A stretch of 7,832 nt of DNA from an uncultured Clostridia bacterium (GCA_905235695.1 CAJOMW010000074.1:1-7832), one strand, 5' to 3'; shown: positions 1-7,262, counted from the stretch's first letter. A program made the numbers and translations. The notes: a model not told the origin generated them from the sequence alone.

Positions 1-642
1 ATTCTCTATTGCTTCAAACAGCAGCTCCTTATCTTCTTCTGTAAAACCCGTGATCTTCTGAGCAATTGCTGCGGATATGTAGCCCTCAGCCCTGTAAAGC
101 GCGTATGGGACAACGCTCTTGCGTCCCATTTCGGTCTCTCCGCTTGCCTGCCTGTCCTCTGTGGTCCTTGCCTGGCGGGTTATCGTGACGTCCTCATAGC
201 TTATCGGGGAAACACTGTTTGCAAATGTTATCTGAACCGGACCTCTTACTATACCGCACGGATCGTCACCTGTTGACATTACCGCACCGAACGTGCGTAC
301 ATCAAAGTAATTCCTGCACATATAATCTCTTGCTTTCTTTACGTCATCAGGATTTTTGCCTTTTTTGCCGGTTTCAAGTCCTGCTTCGTTATATGCTTCG
401 GTAAACTTTGAGTTTAGGGACTTGTCCGCCTTGATAAGGACATTGTAACCGGCTTCACCGTCTTTGACAAGTTCAACGTAATTGCGTATCTTTCTTTTCA
501 GACATACGTCGGTTACAAAACCGTAACCGGTTTCGGGGTTTATTCTCGGGGCGTTTCCTGCGTCGGGATCTCCGTTGGGGTTTCCGTTTTCCACATCAAA
601 GAGAATTACGAATTCGTAGCGATTGTTGATAGCTTCAGACAT
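1..642 (-). CDS. cas7c: Cas7c (Csd2), type I-C Cascade backbone subunit, 3' end cut off by the window
   Basis: This is the N-terminal 214 residues of the Cas7 backbone protein of type I-C Cascade, the RRM-fold subunit that polymerises along the crRNA spacer. Translation of the minus strand from ATG at 642 shows the hallmark Csd2 motif NGNPNGDPDAGNAPR at residues 20-33 plus flank, KRKIRNY at 49-55, YFDVRTFGAVMSTG at 112-125, GPVQITFANSVSPI at 134-147 and MGRKSVVPYALYRAEGYISA at 172-191, all typical of the family as I know it. Full-length homologues are roughly 280-290 residues, so about a quarter is missing beyond position 1. The start is supported by GGAAGG at 657-652, nine bases upstream and inside the end of cas8c; only 2 nt separate the genes, implying translational coupling. 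No internal stop or frameshift is seen. Because its own SD is intact, Cas7c should still be made despite the cas8c lesion. Confidence 0.95.
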   Translation of the reverse strand, partial: MSEAINNRYEFVILFDVENGNPNGDPDAGNAPRINPETGYGFVTDVCLKRKIRNYVELVKDGEAGYNVLIKADKSLNSKFTEAYNEAGLETGKKGKNPDDVKKARDYMCRNYFDVRTFGAVMSTGDDPCGIVRGPVQITFANSVSPISYEDVTITRQARTTEDRQASGETEMGRKSVVPYALYRAEGYISAAIAQKITGFTEEDKELLFEAIEN

Positions 643-644
643 TT

Positions 645-1019
645 TTACATACCTTCCTTTTCATTGTTTTCTTTATATTCTTTTATTTTGTTTGACGTAT
701 AAGCCTTTTGCTGGTAGTATCCGATTATGAATACTCCCTGCTCCTTTAAGGTGAGAGTGTCGGGAAATTCGCCCGAGATCATATCGAGCAGTTCTGTTAT
801 GCTCTCGTCTGCGTATCTCGAATTGTCGATCTTTGCCAGATGGTGCTGTGCAAGGTGTAAAAGCTTTGGAAATACCGTTGCCGGTTTTGACGATGCTGAC
901 GTAAAATAGGCGTCCTTTATTGTGCGGTATCCCGCAGACCTCTGCTGGATATTTTCAAGCACCGCAAAAAGCCTTCCGCATACATACGCGGGATTCCTGT
1001 TTTGAGTATCGAGTGACAT
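645..1019 (-). CDS. cas11c: Cas11c, type I-C small subunit translated from an internal start within cas8c
   Basis: In type I-C systems the small (Cas11) subunit has been shown to be translated independently from the 3' part of cas8c. Here an in-frame ATG at 1019 is preceded by GAGGAGGAG (1034-1026) with 8 nt between AGGAGG and the ATG, one of the strongest ribosome sites in the window. The product is 124 residues, beginning MSLDTQNRNPAYVCGRLFAV and ending KEYKENNEKEGM, sharing its stop with cas8c. The opening (LD-x-NxNPAY-x-x-GRLFAVLE) matches the conserved position where family small subunits begin. The predicted protein is mostly helical and charged, as expected for Cas11. It corresponds to residues 483-606 of the restored Cas8c. 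The frameshift in cas8c lies more than 1.1 kb upstream on the transcript, so this product is unaffected. Independent translation is an inference from the SD and family precedent. Confidence 0.8.
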   Translation of the reverse strand: MSLDTQNRNPAYVCGRLFAVLENIQQRSAGYRTIKDAYFTSASSKPATVFPKLLHLAQHHLAKIDNSRYADESITELLDMISGEFPDTLTLKEQGVFIIGYYQQKAYTSNKIKEYKENNEKEGM

Positions 1020-1025
1020 TTTTAT

Positions 1026-1034
1026 CTCCTCCTC
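1026..1034 (-). promoter_or_regulatory. Internal Shine-Dalgarno site for cas11c
   Basis: The minus strand reads GAGGAGGAG here, nearly a full anti-SD match, located inside the cas8c coding sequence (encoding KEEEIK). It sits 8 nt upstream of the in-frame ATG at 1019-1017. Such a strong site inside a gene, exactly where the small-subunit module begins, supports independent translation of Cas11c. Confidence 0.8.
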
Positions 1035-2149
1035 TTTTCCTTTCAGTCTGTCATCTCTGTTTATGCAAGCTTTTAAAATTCCTATCCTTACCGGATTCAT
1101 CTTGATAAACCCGTTTGTGTCGGTATCGCTGTCGGTTTTTATTCTTCTTATGACTGTTGCCATAAGAGAACTCGGATAATTATGTCCGTAAAGCACTGCG
1201 TCAAACAGCTTTACAACCGTGTTTGGGTTTGCCTTCTCGTTACTGCTTTTGGGAGAGACGAGCTCTTTTTTTATCTGCCAAACCGGAACCGGCTTTTCAT
1301 TTCCGGAAATTTTCATATCTACCTGGTGCTGCAGAAGATTTTCAACTATCCTGCCGAATTTTTGACGATACACAAAGCTTACTGCAAGTCTTGCGGAATT
1401 AGGCTTCATACCGACAACGTAAAAATCGACGTTCGTGTCTATGTTCTCAAGCAATTCGTCAATGTCGGCAAGGACTACGCCATCCGCTGCGTTTTTTATA
1501 ACTCTTTCTACGGCTTCTTCAGTATGCTCTGCGTCAAGCGAATCGGAAAATGTAAGCATGTTGAACAGATCGTCGCAGCTGTCATTACCTGAGCTTGCCC
1601 AATGGAACACTACCGTATCATCTATAAGCGTTCTGTGACGCTTGTCAGCCATAAGTACGTTGAGCGCACTCGTATACTTGTTCATAGCGATCTCGGAAAC
1701 ATTGCTGTTTACAGACTGCTCACGGCAGTAAGAGTATTCGGACGGGTTATTGAAACTTATCAGCGTGTTTCCCTTTGAATCACCGCCGGGAACGCCCTTG
1801 ATTTTTCCGTGTATTCGTGCAACAGGCAGTTTATCTCCGATTATTCCGCACTGAGAAATAATAGGCGTTTTATTCACGTTAGATGATAATAAAGACTTTT
1901 GCCATTTTTCTTTTAAATCCTTGTCTTCATGCAGTAAGATTTCAGGGTGCCCGGAAAGACAAAAAGCGATATGACTTTTAAACACTTCTTGATTAGACAA
2001 CAGGAACTCATTATCCGTCTCATTTTCCGGCTGCCAGTCATCAATAAAGGCTCTGTACGCTCTGCATATTTCACTCTTATCCAAATCCGCAAAAAACTCT
2101 TTGTTTTGCTTTACAAAAGCGTCGTGAGACTTTTTTGCCTTATCCGTGC

Positions 2150-2174
2150 TGTCATCGTTGTGCTCTTTGCGTCG
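2150..2174 (-). other. Frameshift interval in cas8c (probable 1-nt deletion in an A run)
   Basis: On the minus strand the upstream frame reads ...GLNYDA ending GCA at 2170-2168, and the frame with family similarity reads AAA GAG CAC AAC GAT GAC from 2168. Restoring AAAA in place of AAA (plus-strand TTT, 2166-2168) gives GLNYDAKEHNDDSTDKAKK in a single frame. The lesion can be bounded because GLNYD (upstream frame) and DDSTDKAKKSHDAF (downstream frame) both look like conserved Csd1 sequence, so the switch must be between them. The exact base is inferred; a 2-nt insertion in this interval would give the same result. Confidence 0.8.
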
Positions 2175-2457
2175 TAATTCAGTCCGAAAATATACTGCGG
2201 CCTGTGCTCTACAATGTTTGCATAAATTGCCGTTTTTTCCGTTCTCTTTGGCAAAATCATTGTAACCGGGTTTAAAACCTCTTTGATTTTCCTGTTTTTC
2301 TGCTCGATCTGCTCTTTCCTTCTGCAATCTATTATGCCGTCGACTTTGCCTTCCGGTGTAAGGCTTACAAGATAGCTGACGTCGACCGAAGTATATCCGT
2401 CCGGCACCACCTTTCCCTTTGCCGCAAGAACGTCATAATAGTCGCAAAGCGCCTTTA

Positions 2458-3183
2458 TCAGCATTTTAACACCTCCGCATATTTTCTTACGTCTATAACG
2501 CCGTCGATCATGTGCGGTCGGTAGTACACCGCCTCCGCACGATCGGAAAATTTCGGGTTGTCCCAATCTCCGTTTATCGGCTTTCCGCCGTCTTCAAATT
2601 TCAGTCCGTAGAGCATATATCCGAGATCGACATCGCCCATTTCAAGTATCTCGTTGCTTATAGGCTCCTCGTCAAACGATTCCGCAAGCCTTATGCTCTT
2701 TACCGGAAACTCCGAACACCCGAGGCACGGCGTTCTGAAGCACTGTCCCTTTTCCAGCCTCCTGCGTATTATGCAGGCGTGCTTGTCATCCGGCATATCC
2801 TCGTTCTCACTTCTCAGTCCGGTAAGTTCAAAATGAAACTCTACTCCGTATTTGACATTTGCAAGCAGCATGGAAGCCCTTTGACTTCTACATTCGTCGG
2901 TGTAGACAGAAACGTCATTTTCCGCACCTCTCATGTTTGCTTTCACAGCAGAGTAAAGAACCTTCTCCTTTACCTCATTGCGCCTAACATTCATAAACTT
3001 GATGGGGTTGTAGACCACTATTTTGTCTATCACATATCTCACTGCTGGCTTCCAATATATGCATTTAAGCATACCTTCCAGCGCACTCGGAGTCGGCACA
3101 TCGTAGCTTATGCGTTCGACCTTGAGTTCGGGACGTGTAAACAACGCTCTTTCTCCCTCCACTATTATTTTGAATCCGTACAT
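2458..3183 (-). CDS. cas5c: Cas5c (Cas5d), type I-C crRNA-processing endoribonuclease and Cascade subunit
   Basis: In type I-C, which lacks Cas6, Cas5 cuts the pre-crRNA repeat and then caps the 5' handle of the crRNA. The 241-residue protein is full length, with the Cas5 N-terminal RRM-type start (GERALFTRPELKVERISYDVPTPSALEGML, ~10-39). The residues aligned by eye with the catalytic set described for Bacillus halodurans Cas5d (Tyr46, Lys116, His117) are present: Tyr43 in IYWKP (42-46) and Lys134-His135 in PDDKHACI. Other family-like elements are VRRNEVKEK (66-74), the YTDECRSQRASMLL segment (94-107) and LGCSEFP (154-160). The start at 3183 has AAGGAG at 3195-3190 with 6-nt spacing. It lies 41 nt after the cas3 stop and overlaps the cas8c start by 7 nt (ATGCTGA). 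The catalytic core looks intact, so crRNA processing should be possible. Confidence 0.95.
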   Translation of the reverse strand: MYGFKIIVEGERALFTRPELKVERISYDVPTPSALEGMLKCIYWKPAVRYVIDKIVVYNPIKFMNVRRNEVKEKVLYSAVKANMRGAENDVSVYTDECRSQRASMLLANVKYGVEFHFELTGLRSENEDMPDDKHACIIRRRLEKGQCFRTPCLGCSEFPVKSIRLAESFDEEPISNEILEMGDVDLGYMLYGLKFEDGGKPINGDWDNPKFSDRAEAVYYRPHMIDGVIDVRKYAEVLKC

Positions 3184-3224
3184 CTTGTTCTCCTTTCTTG
3201 TTGTTATATATAAATATCTTCGCC

Positions 3225-5384
3225 TTAAAATCTGATGCCAATTTCAGAGTCATAATAACTGTTTGCCGTAAGCACGCTTATGCCATTATAATCCTTTATT
3301 ACTCCCTGCTTTTTTAGGCTTTCAAGCTCGCTCGGATATACGCTGCAGCAGTACTTTCTGAGCCTTCTTATATCGGTATGCCCGTTTATTTCAAGATTTT
3401 TCACAAGCCCTGCGCACTCATCGTCCTGTACTACGACTACAGAAACCGCTATGGAATCTATTATGCTTATTCTGTATGACCGGAAAGGTATAAGGTCGAT
3501 GCTCCGACAGATATTGCCGAGAGAATTCTGCACTATTTCGTCCTTTTTCGCCGCAAAAAGGCGGTCATAATATGCTCTTATTGCCTCGCTTGAAGAAATA
3601 TCCCGAAATTCGTTGAAAATGCCCCTCATTATATTCTGTTCGATGCTCTGCTTTCCCTTCCCGTCTGCACGCTCAAAAACATAAACATTTCCGTTCTCTC
3701 TTGCGCCTTCTCTGTTACACCGTCCGCCCGCCTGAAGAATATTGTCAAGTCCTGCAGCTTCTCTGTACACATCGTCAAAATCGAGGTCTACACCTGCTTC
3801 AATGAGCGATGTGGAGACGACCGTTATTCTGTCATCTTCGGGGATATCTCCTCCGCAAGGATACTTTTTTCTCAGCTTCCCGATCTCTGCTTTTATCTCG
3901 CTGATCGTGCGGCTTCTGTCAACAGAAGTCATATATGTTGACAGGTGATACTTCTTCCCGGCGCACTTATCGTACACGGACCTTGCGGCGCGGCGGCTGT
4001 TGACTACTATAAGGGCGGATGGGCTTGCGCCGGCTGCGGCGGCAAGGCTTTCATCGGTTATCTTACCGATGTCTTTATACGTGTTCTTTTTAAAAACTTC
4101 GGCGATTTTTTTATCCGCACGAAGTTCTGAAATTTCTGTGTCAGGGAGCGAATATTTTCTCAGGAGCTCACCAAAATCAGGCATTGTCGCAGTGAGAAAA
4201 ATCGCTTCGCTGTGTAAAAAACGTGTTATAAACGAAACAGCTCGCAGGCACGGCTGCAAATTTTCGACAGGCATACGGTGCGCCTCGTCAAAAATTATTA
4301 TGCTGTTCGCTGTGTTGTGAAGCTTTCTCAGCTTTTGGCGGTTATTTGCATAAACCGATTCAAAGAACTGTACGGATGTGGTTACGATTATCTTGGCATC
4401 CCAATTTTCTTCTGCCTGTATTGCGGCGTTTCTGTAATCCTCATCGTAGTCATCGCTGTCCTCATACGAAAATGACGATTGATGACGAAGAATCTTTGCG
4501 CTGTCTCCGAAAAGCTCCTCAAACGTCTTTACCGTCTGGTCTATTATGCTGTTATACGGAATTACGTAAATAATTCGCTCTTTCCCTGTAAGGCGTGCCC
4601 TTTTAAGGGCAAAATACATTGATGCAAGAGTTTTTCCGCTTCCGGTAGGCATATTCATAAGGTATATGTCAGCGTCTTCATCTGCCTTTTCAAATATTTT
4701 GGATTGCAGACAGCTTCTTGCCTTTTGCAGGTCGGTAACATTTCTGTCCTCAAATAATTTAAACCGGTTTTCCAGCTTTTCAGTGCACTTATCGAAGTCA
4801 GATTCAAAAGGCATTTCCCGATATGTATCGGTTGCCCTCATGGTATCTATCGAATCTGCGTCTGTCAGGCATGAAAAACAGTATCTGACCAAAAAAGCAT
4901 ATTTTTCTACAAGCTCATCTTTTTCTTTGCATCCCTTTAACAAATATTCGTTAAAAGCTCTTTCGTCCAATTTTGAGATAGAAATATCGTCCTTATACGC
5001 CGAGTAATCTTCACATTCTCTCTTAAGCCTGCCGAATAAAGTTTTCTCATCCTTTGAGTCTGCCACGGTTCCGCAGTCCGGAATACCAGAGTGATGTCCT
5101 GCTATACAAAGCGCCATTAGAAGCCCCATGGGTGTTTCTTTATATTTTTCATAGACTTCTTTTGCCCCGCATACAGAGTGCTCAACCCTTATACCGTAAT
5201 CTCCGAGAATTCTTTGCTGAAACTTTATCAGATATTTCCCGACGTCGTGCATCAGCCCTACTTCAAAGCACAGTTCTTTCAACTCTTCTATTGCAAAGCT
5301 TCTGCAGAGCAAAGCGGTATTCTCACAGTGTTCCTTTACTGTCTGAATACTTCCGTCGCTTTTTATGTGAGCTGCATATTCCAT
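3225..5384 (-). CDS. cas3: Cas3, HD nuclease fused to a superfamily 2 helicase, type I-C
   Basis: Cas3 is the effector that nicks and degrades target DNA 3' to 5' after recruitment by Cascade. The 719-residue protein has an N-terminal HD domain: His19 (VKEHCENT), the His46-Asp47 doublet with Lys50 (LMHDVGKY), His69 (VEHS), His97-His98 (AGHHSG) and Asp175/Asp177 (LTDAD). The helicase follows: Walker A MPTGSGKT (245-252), VIPYNSIIDQT (274-284), DEAH box FDEAHRMP (365-372), motif III TAT (398-400), motif V STSLIEAGVDLDFDDV (524-539) and motif VI QAGGRCNREG (551-560). All key residues are present and there is no frameshift, so the nuclease-helicase looks functional. Its length is slightly short of the usual ~730-800 but the C-terminal accessory region is there. 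The start at 5384 has GGGAG at 5396-5392 with 7-nt spacing. It is the first gene of the leftward cas operon. Confidence 0.97.
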   Translation of the reverse strand: MEYAAHIKSDGSIQTVKEHCENTALLCRSFAIEELKELCFEVGLMHDVGKYLIKFQQRILGDYGIRVEHSVCGAKEVYEKYKETPMGLLMALCIAGHHSGIPDCGTVADSKDEKTLFGRLKRECEDYSAYKDDISISKLDERAFNEYLLKGCKEKDELVEKYAFLVRYCFSCLTDADSIDTMRATDTYREMPFESDFDKCTEKLENRFKLFEDRNVTDLQKARSCLQSKIFEKADEDADIYLMNMPTGSGKTLASMYFALKRARLTGKERIIYVIPYNSIIDQTVKTFEELFGDSAKILRHQSSFSYEDSDDYDEDYRNAAIQAEENWDAKIIVTTSVQFFESVYANNRQKLRKLHNTANSIIIFDEAHRMPVENLQPCLRAVSFITRFLHSEAIFLTATMPDFGELLRKYSLPDTEISELRADKKIAEVFKKNTYKDIGKITDESLAAAAGASPSALIVVNSRRAARSVYDKCAGKKYHLSTYMTSVDRSRTISEIKAEIGKLRKKYPCGGDIPEDDRITVVSTSLIEAGVDLDFDDVYREAAGLDNILQAGGRCNREGARENGNVYVFERADGKGKQSIEQNIMRGIFNEFRDISSSEAIRAYYDRLFAAKKDEIVQNSLGNICRSIDLIPFRSYRISIIDSIAVSVVVVQDDECAGLVKNLEINGHTDIRRLRKYCCSVYPSELESLKKQGVIKDYNGISVLTANSYYDSEIGIRF

Positions 5385-5425
5385 GTCTTTTCTCCCATCG
5401 TAATTCTGTTAAGACAATATATCGT

Positions 5426-5455
5426 ATTATAAGTCCAATAAAACGGACTTATAAT
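5426..5455. promoter_or_regulatory. Perfect 11-bp inverted repeat upstream of cas3 (candidate operator or transcript hairpin)
   Basis: ATTATAAGTCC (5426-5436) and GGACTTATAAT (5445-5455) are exact reverse complements separated by the 8-nt AATAAAAC. The dyad sits 42-71 nt upstream of the cas3 start codon. Each arm contains a TATAA-type sequence, so it overlaps any likely -10 element for the cas operon; that favours an operator for a dimeric repressor. On the plus strand the right arm is followed, after GCA, by TTTTTT (5459-5464), so it could instead act as a weak AT-rich intrinsic terminator for plus-strand (cas3-antisense) transcripts. No regulator gene is present in the window. Confidence 0.6.
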
Positions 5456-5475
5456 GCATTTTTTGATTTTTCCAA
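5448..5475 (-). promoter_or_regulatory. Possible promoter of the cas3-cas5c-cas8c-cas7c operon
   Basis: On the minus strand TTGGAA (5475-5470) lies 16 nt from TATAAG (5453-5448), giving a plausible sigma-A-type promoter whose -10 box is in the right arm of the dyad and whose start point would fall near the dyad centre. A perfect TATAAT also occurs in the other arm (5431-5426) but has no good -35 at 16-18 nt. The choice among these is uncertain; what is reasonably clear is that the operon promoter must lie in this AT-rich interval. Confidence 0.3.
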
Positions 5476-5549
5476 AAAAGGTATAACATACATTTACACA
5501 TAATGCAAATTTTTCCGAATTGTAAAACCCATATTTTATCCAAAACAGC

Positions 5550-5578
5550 TTGAATTTTCGTCAAACATATTGTATAAT
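5550..5578 (+). promoter_or_regulatory. Sigma-A-type promoter for the sugar isomerase/epimerase gene
   Basis: TTGAAT (5550-5555) and a consensus TATAAT (5573-5578) are separated by 17 nt, the optimal spacing. The predicted start point is near 5585, leaving a short leader before the SD sequence at 5603-5608. Confidence 0.7.
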
Positions 5579-5616
5579 CACTATTGACCTAACCACAAAC
5601 CGAAAGGATGATAAAA

Positions 5617-6591
5617 TTGAAACTCGGAGTTCTTACAGTACCGCTTTACGATATGTCGCTTGAAGACACGCTAAGATACCTCAAAGGTCTCGGAGTGGAG
5701 GCCGTCGAGATAGGCTGCGGAGGATTTCCCGGCGACGGACACAGCCACAGAGAGGAGCTTCTCTCCGACAAGTCGAAGCTCGCTTCTTTCAAGAAGCTCT
5801 TAAAGGATTACGACATGGAGATATCGGCTCTCTCTACCCACGGAAACCCCGTTCACCCCGACAAGGAGGTGGCGCAGAAGTTCCACTACGATTTTGAGAG
5901 GACCTGTATTCTCGCAAATGAGCTTGAGATACCCACCGTCATCACATTCTCCGGCTGTCCCGGAGGCTCCCCCGAGGACAAGACGCCAAACTGGGTGACC
6001 TGCCCCTGGCCGGACGACTTCTTAAATACACTCGACTACCAGTGGAACGACGTACTCATTCCCTACTGGACTAAGGAATCCGAATACGCCGCAAAGTACG
6101 GTGTTACAAAGATAGCGCTTGAGATGCACCCCGGCTTTTGCGTATACAATCCCGAAACTCTTATGAAGCTGAGAAACGCAGTCGGAAAGTCGATAGGCGC
6201 AAACTTCGACCCGTCTCACCTTATATGGCAGGGAATAAATCCGGCAGAAGCCATAAGATATATCGGTCAAAACGGCGCAATGTTCCACTTTCATGCCAAG
6301 GATACGCGCATTGATTACAGGAACACTGCCATCAACGGTGTTCTCGATACCAAGCACTACGGCGACGAGATAAACCGCTCGTGGGTATTCCGCTCACTCG
6401 GTTACGGCACGGACGCCAAGGTCTGGAGGGACATGGTCTCCATGCTCCAGCTCGTAGGCTACAACCACGTCATGAGCATAGAACACGAGGACAGTCTTAT
6501 GACGTCTAAGGAAGGACTTGAAAAGGCGATAGCTTTCCTGAGGAGCGTAATAATCTCCGAGCCGAAGCCCGGCTCTATGTTCTGGGCGTAA
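5617..6591 (+). CDS. Sugar phosphate isomerase/epimerase family protein (xylose isomerase-like TIM barrel)
   Basis: A 324-residue member of the AP-endonuclease-2/xylose-isomerase-like TIM-barrel family, which includes IolE-type dehydratases and tagatose/psicose 3-epimerases acting on keto-sugars or inositol derivatives with a divalent metal. Likely metal ligands and active-site residues are Glu169 (IALEMHP), Asp198/His201 (GANFDPSH), His224/His226 (MFHFHAKDT) and Glu289 (SIEHED); the N-terminal strand KLGVLTVPL and VEAVEIGCGGFPGDGH (27-42) also fit. The exact substrate cannot be read from the sequence. I chose TTG 5617 because AAAGGA (5603-5608) is 8 nt upstream and homologues typically start MKLGV; the in-frame ATG at 5608 abuts that SD with no spacing and would add MIK. 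The gene has its own promoter and is divergent from the cas operon. By eye it uses more C/G-ending codons than the cas genes, consistent with a resident gene beside a transferred locus. Confidence 0.85.
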   Translation: MKLGVLTVPLYDMSLEDTLRYLKGLGVEAVEIGCGGFPGDGHSHREELLSDKSKLASFKKLLKDYDMEISALSTHGNPVHPDKEVAQKFHYDFERTCILANELEIPTVITFSGCPGGSPEDKTPNWVTCPWPDDFLNTLDYQWNDVLIPYWTKESEYAAKYGVTKIALEMHPGFCVYNPETLMKLRNAVGKSIGANFDPSHLIWQGINPAEAIRYIGQNGAMFHFHAKDTRIDYRNTAINGVLDTKHYGDEINRSWVFRSLGYGTDAKVWRDMVSMLQLVGYNHVMSIEHEDSLMTSKEGLEKAIAFLRSVIISEPKPGSMFWA

Positions 6592-6741
6592 GCAAAGAGC
6601 CGATAAGACTTTCTGCAATTACCACCAAAAGCAGGCGTAAAATTCCGTCCGAGCGATAACGATCACATGCGTTCAGGCACATATTACACAGCGAGACAGC
6701 TTATTTTATAAAAAAGTATTTGACGTCAAAGGAGAACGAAT
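6592..6741. other. Intergenic region between the isomerase and peroxiredoxin genes
   Basis: This 150-nt gap has no convincing coding sequence or intrinsic terminator. Its right end carries AAAGGAG (6728-6734), the SD for the peroxiredoxin gene 7 nt from its ATG. The SD is partly contained in a 12-bp palindrome TTTGACGTCAAA (6719-6730). AT-rich sequence at 6700-6718 could hold a -10 element, but I cannot pair it with a clear -35. Confidence 0.4.
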
Positions 6742-7203
6742 ATGTTAAAAGTCGGAACAGAAGCCCCCTCTTTCACCCTTCCGGACAAGAACGGCAAGTC
6801 CGTATCTTTGTCCGATTTCAAGGGCAAAAAAGTCGTGCTGTATTTTTACCCGAAGGACAACACCTCGGGCTGTACAAAGCAGGCGTGCGCGTATGCGGCG
6901 CACAATGCAGATTTTGAGAGCAAAGGTGCGGTAGTTATAGGCATAAGCAAGGACTCGCCGAAGTCTCATCTCGGTTTTGCCGAGAAGTACGGTCTTCCGT
7001 TCGTGCTTCTCTCGGACACGGAGACTTGCGTTTTGCAATCGTACGACGTATGGAAAGAAAAGAGCATGTACGGAAAGAAGTATTTCGGCGTAGTCAGAAG
7101 CACTTATATAATTGACGAAAACGGCGTAATTATCGGCGCTTACGAAAAGGTAAAGCCCGAAAGCGACGCGGAAAACATGTTAAAGGCGCTCGGCGAGCTT
7201 TAA
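6742..7203 (+). CDS. bcp: Thioredoxin-dependent peroxiredoxin, PrxQ/BCP type
   Basis: A cytosolic thiol peroxidase that reduces hydrogen peroxide and organic hydroperoxides, recycled by thioredoxin. The 153-residue protein has the AhpC/TSA fold start (GTEAPSFTLPDKNGKSVSLSDFKGK, ~5-29) and the active-site segment YFYPKDNTSGCTKQAC (34-49). The peroxidatic cysteine is Cys44 in the T-x-x-C motif and the resolving Cys49 is five residues later, the arrangement that defines the two-Cys PrxQ/BCP group. The conserved Arg is in VVRSTYIID (~118-126). Length is normal for the family (~150). The start has AAAGGAG 7 nt upstream. No terminator separates it from the downstream small gene (105-nt gap), so read-through is possible. 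There is no signal peptide. Confidence 0.95.
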   Translation: MLKVGTEAPSFTLPDKNGKSVSLSDFKGKKVVLYFYPKDNTSGCTKQACAYAAHNADFESKGAVVIGISKDSPKSHLGFAEKYGLPFVLLSDTETCVLQSYDVWKEKSMYGKKYFGVVRSTYIIDENGVIIGAYEKVKPESDAENMLKALGEL

Positions 7204-7262
7204 GATACAGTCACAAAAAAATAAAAGCCGCATAATATACAGTAACCTGTCTCAAAGGCAAA

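Larger units (their letters stand above)
645..2464 (-). pseudogene. cas8c: Cas8c (Csd1), type I-C large subunit, interrupted by a -1 frameshift
   Basis: Cas8c is the large Cascade subunit that recognises the PAM and recruits Cas3. The gene starts at ATG 2464 (GGAGGT at 2476-2471, 6-nt spacing), overlapping the cas5c stop by 7 nt. The first frame reads MLIKALCDYYDVLAAKGK through YIFGLNYDA (residues 1-99), the usual Csd1 N-terminus, then drifts into unrelated residues and stops at 2113-2111 (117 aa in total). Family-like sequence continues in the -1 frame: STDKAKKSHDAFVKQN, AFCLSGHPEILLHEDKDLKEKW (~167-188), ARIHGKIKGVPGG (~216-228), the SALNVLMADKRHR region (~266-278), MNPVRIGILKACINR and the Cas11c segment. 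One extra A near 2166-2168 joins the halves into 606 residues, a normal family length. The downstream half has no evident start with an SD until the Cas11c ATG at 1019. The gene is either truly broken or carries a sequencing/assembly error. Confidence 0.88.

Noticed and set aside
2131..2136. A6 run in cas8c as a programmed -1 frameshift or transcriptional slippage site
   Set aside because: In the upstream frame the codons are CAA AAA AGT, which do not make a standard X XXY YYZ heptamer, and six A residues are short for efficient slippage. The family-like DDSTDKA sequence is already in the downstream frame before this run, placing the break further upstream near 2150-2174.
2111..2566. An open reading frame of 151 residues overlapping cas5c and cas8c, as a separate gene
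   Set aside because: Its part from ATG 2464 is the true N-terminus of Cas8c with a good SD; upstream of that it only runs through cas5c in another frame. Its end after ~2165 is out-of-frame Cas8c sequence, so it is the 5' fragment of cas8c rather than an independent gene.
645..5384. Numerous plus-strand open frames within the cas genes (up to ~230 codons) as antisense genes
   Set aside because: They lie opposite well-supported cas genes, have no family resemblance and no convincing SD sites, and are explained by codon bias of the minus-strand genes.
1..5384. A novel or hybrid defence system
   Set aside because: Gene content and order (cas3-cas5c-cas8c/cas11c-cas7c) match standard type I-C, and no additional unrecognised gene is inserted in the operon.
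6571..6601. GGCTCT...AGAGCC inverted repeat spanning the isomerase stop codon as a terminator
   Set aside because: The stem is only 6 bp with a 19-nt loop and no T tract follows.
6719..6730. 12-bp palindrome TTTGACGTCAAA at the peroxiredoxin SD as an operator
   Set aside because: About two perfect 12-bp palindromes are expected by chance in a sequence this long (7832/4096), and half of it is just the SD. Without conservation data it is not evidence of regulation.
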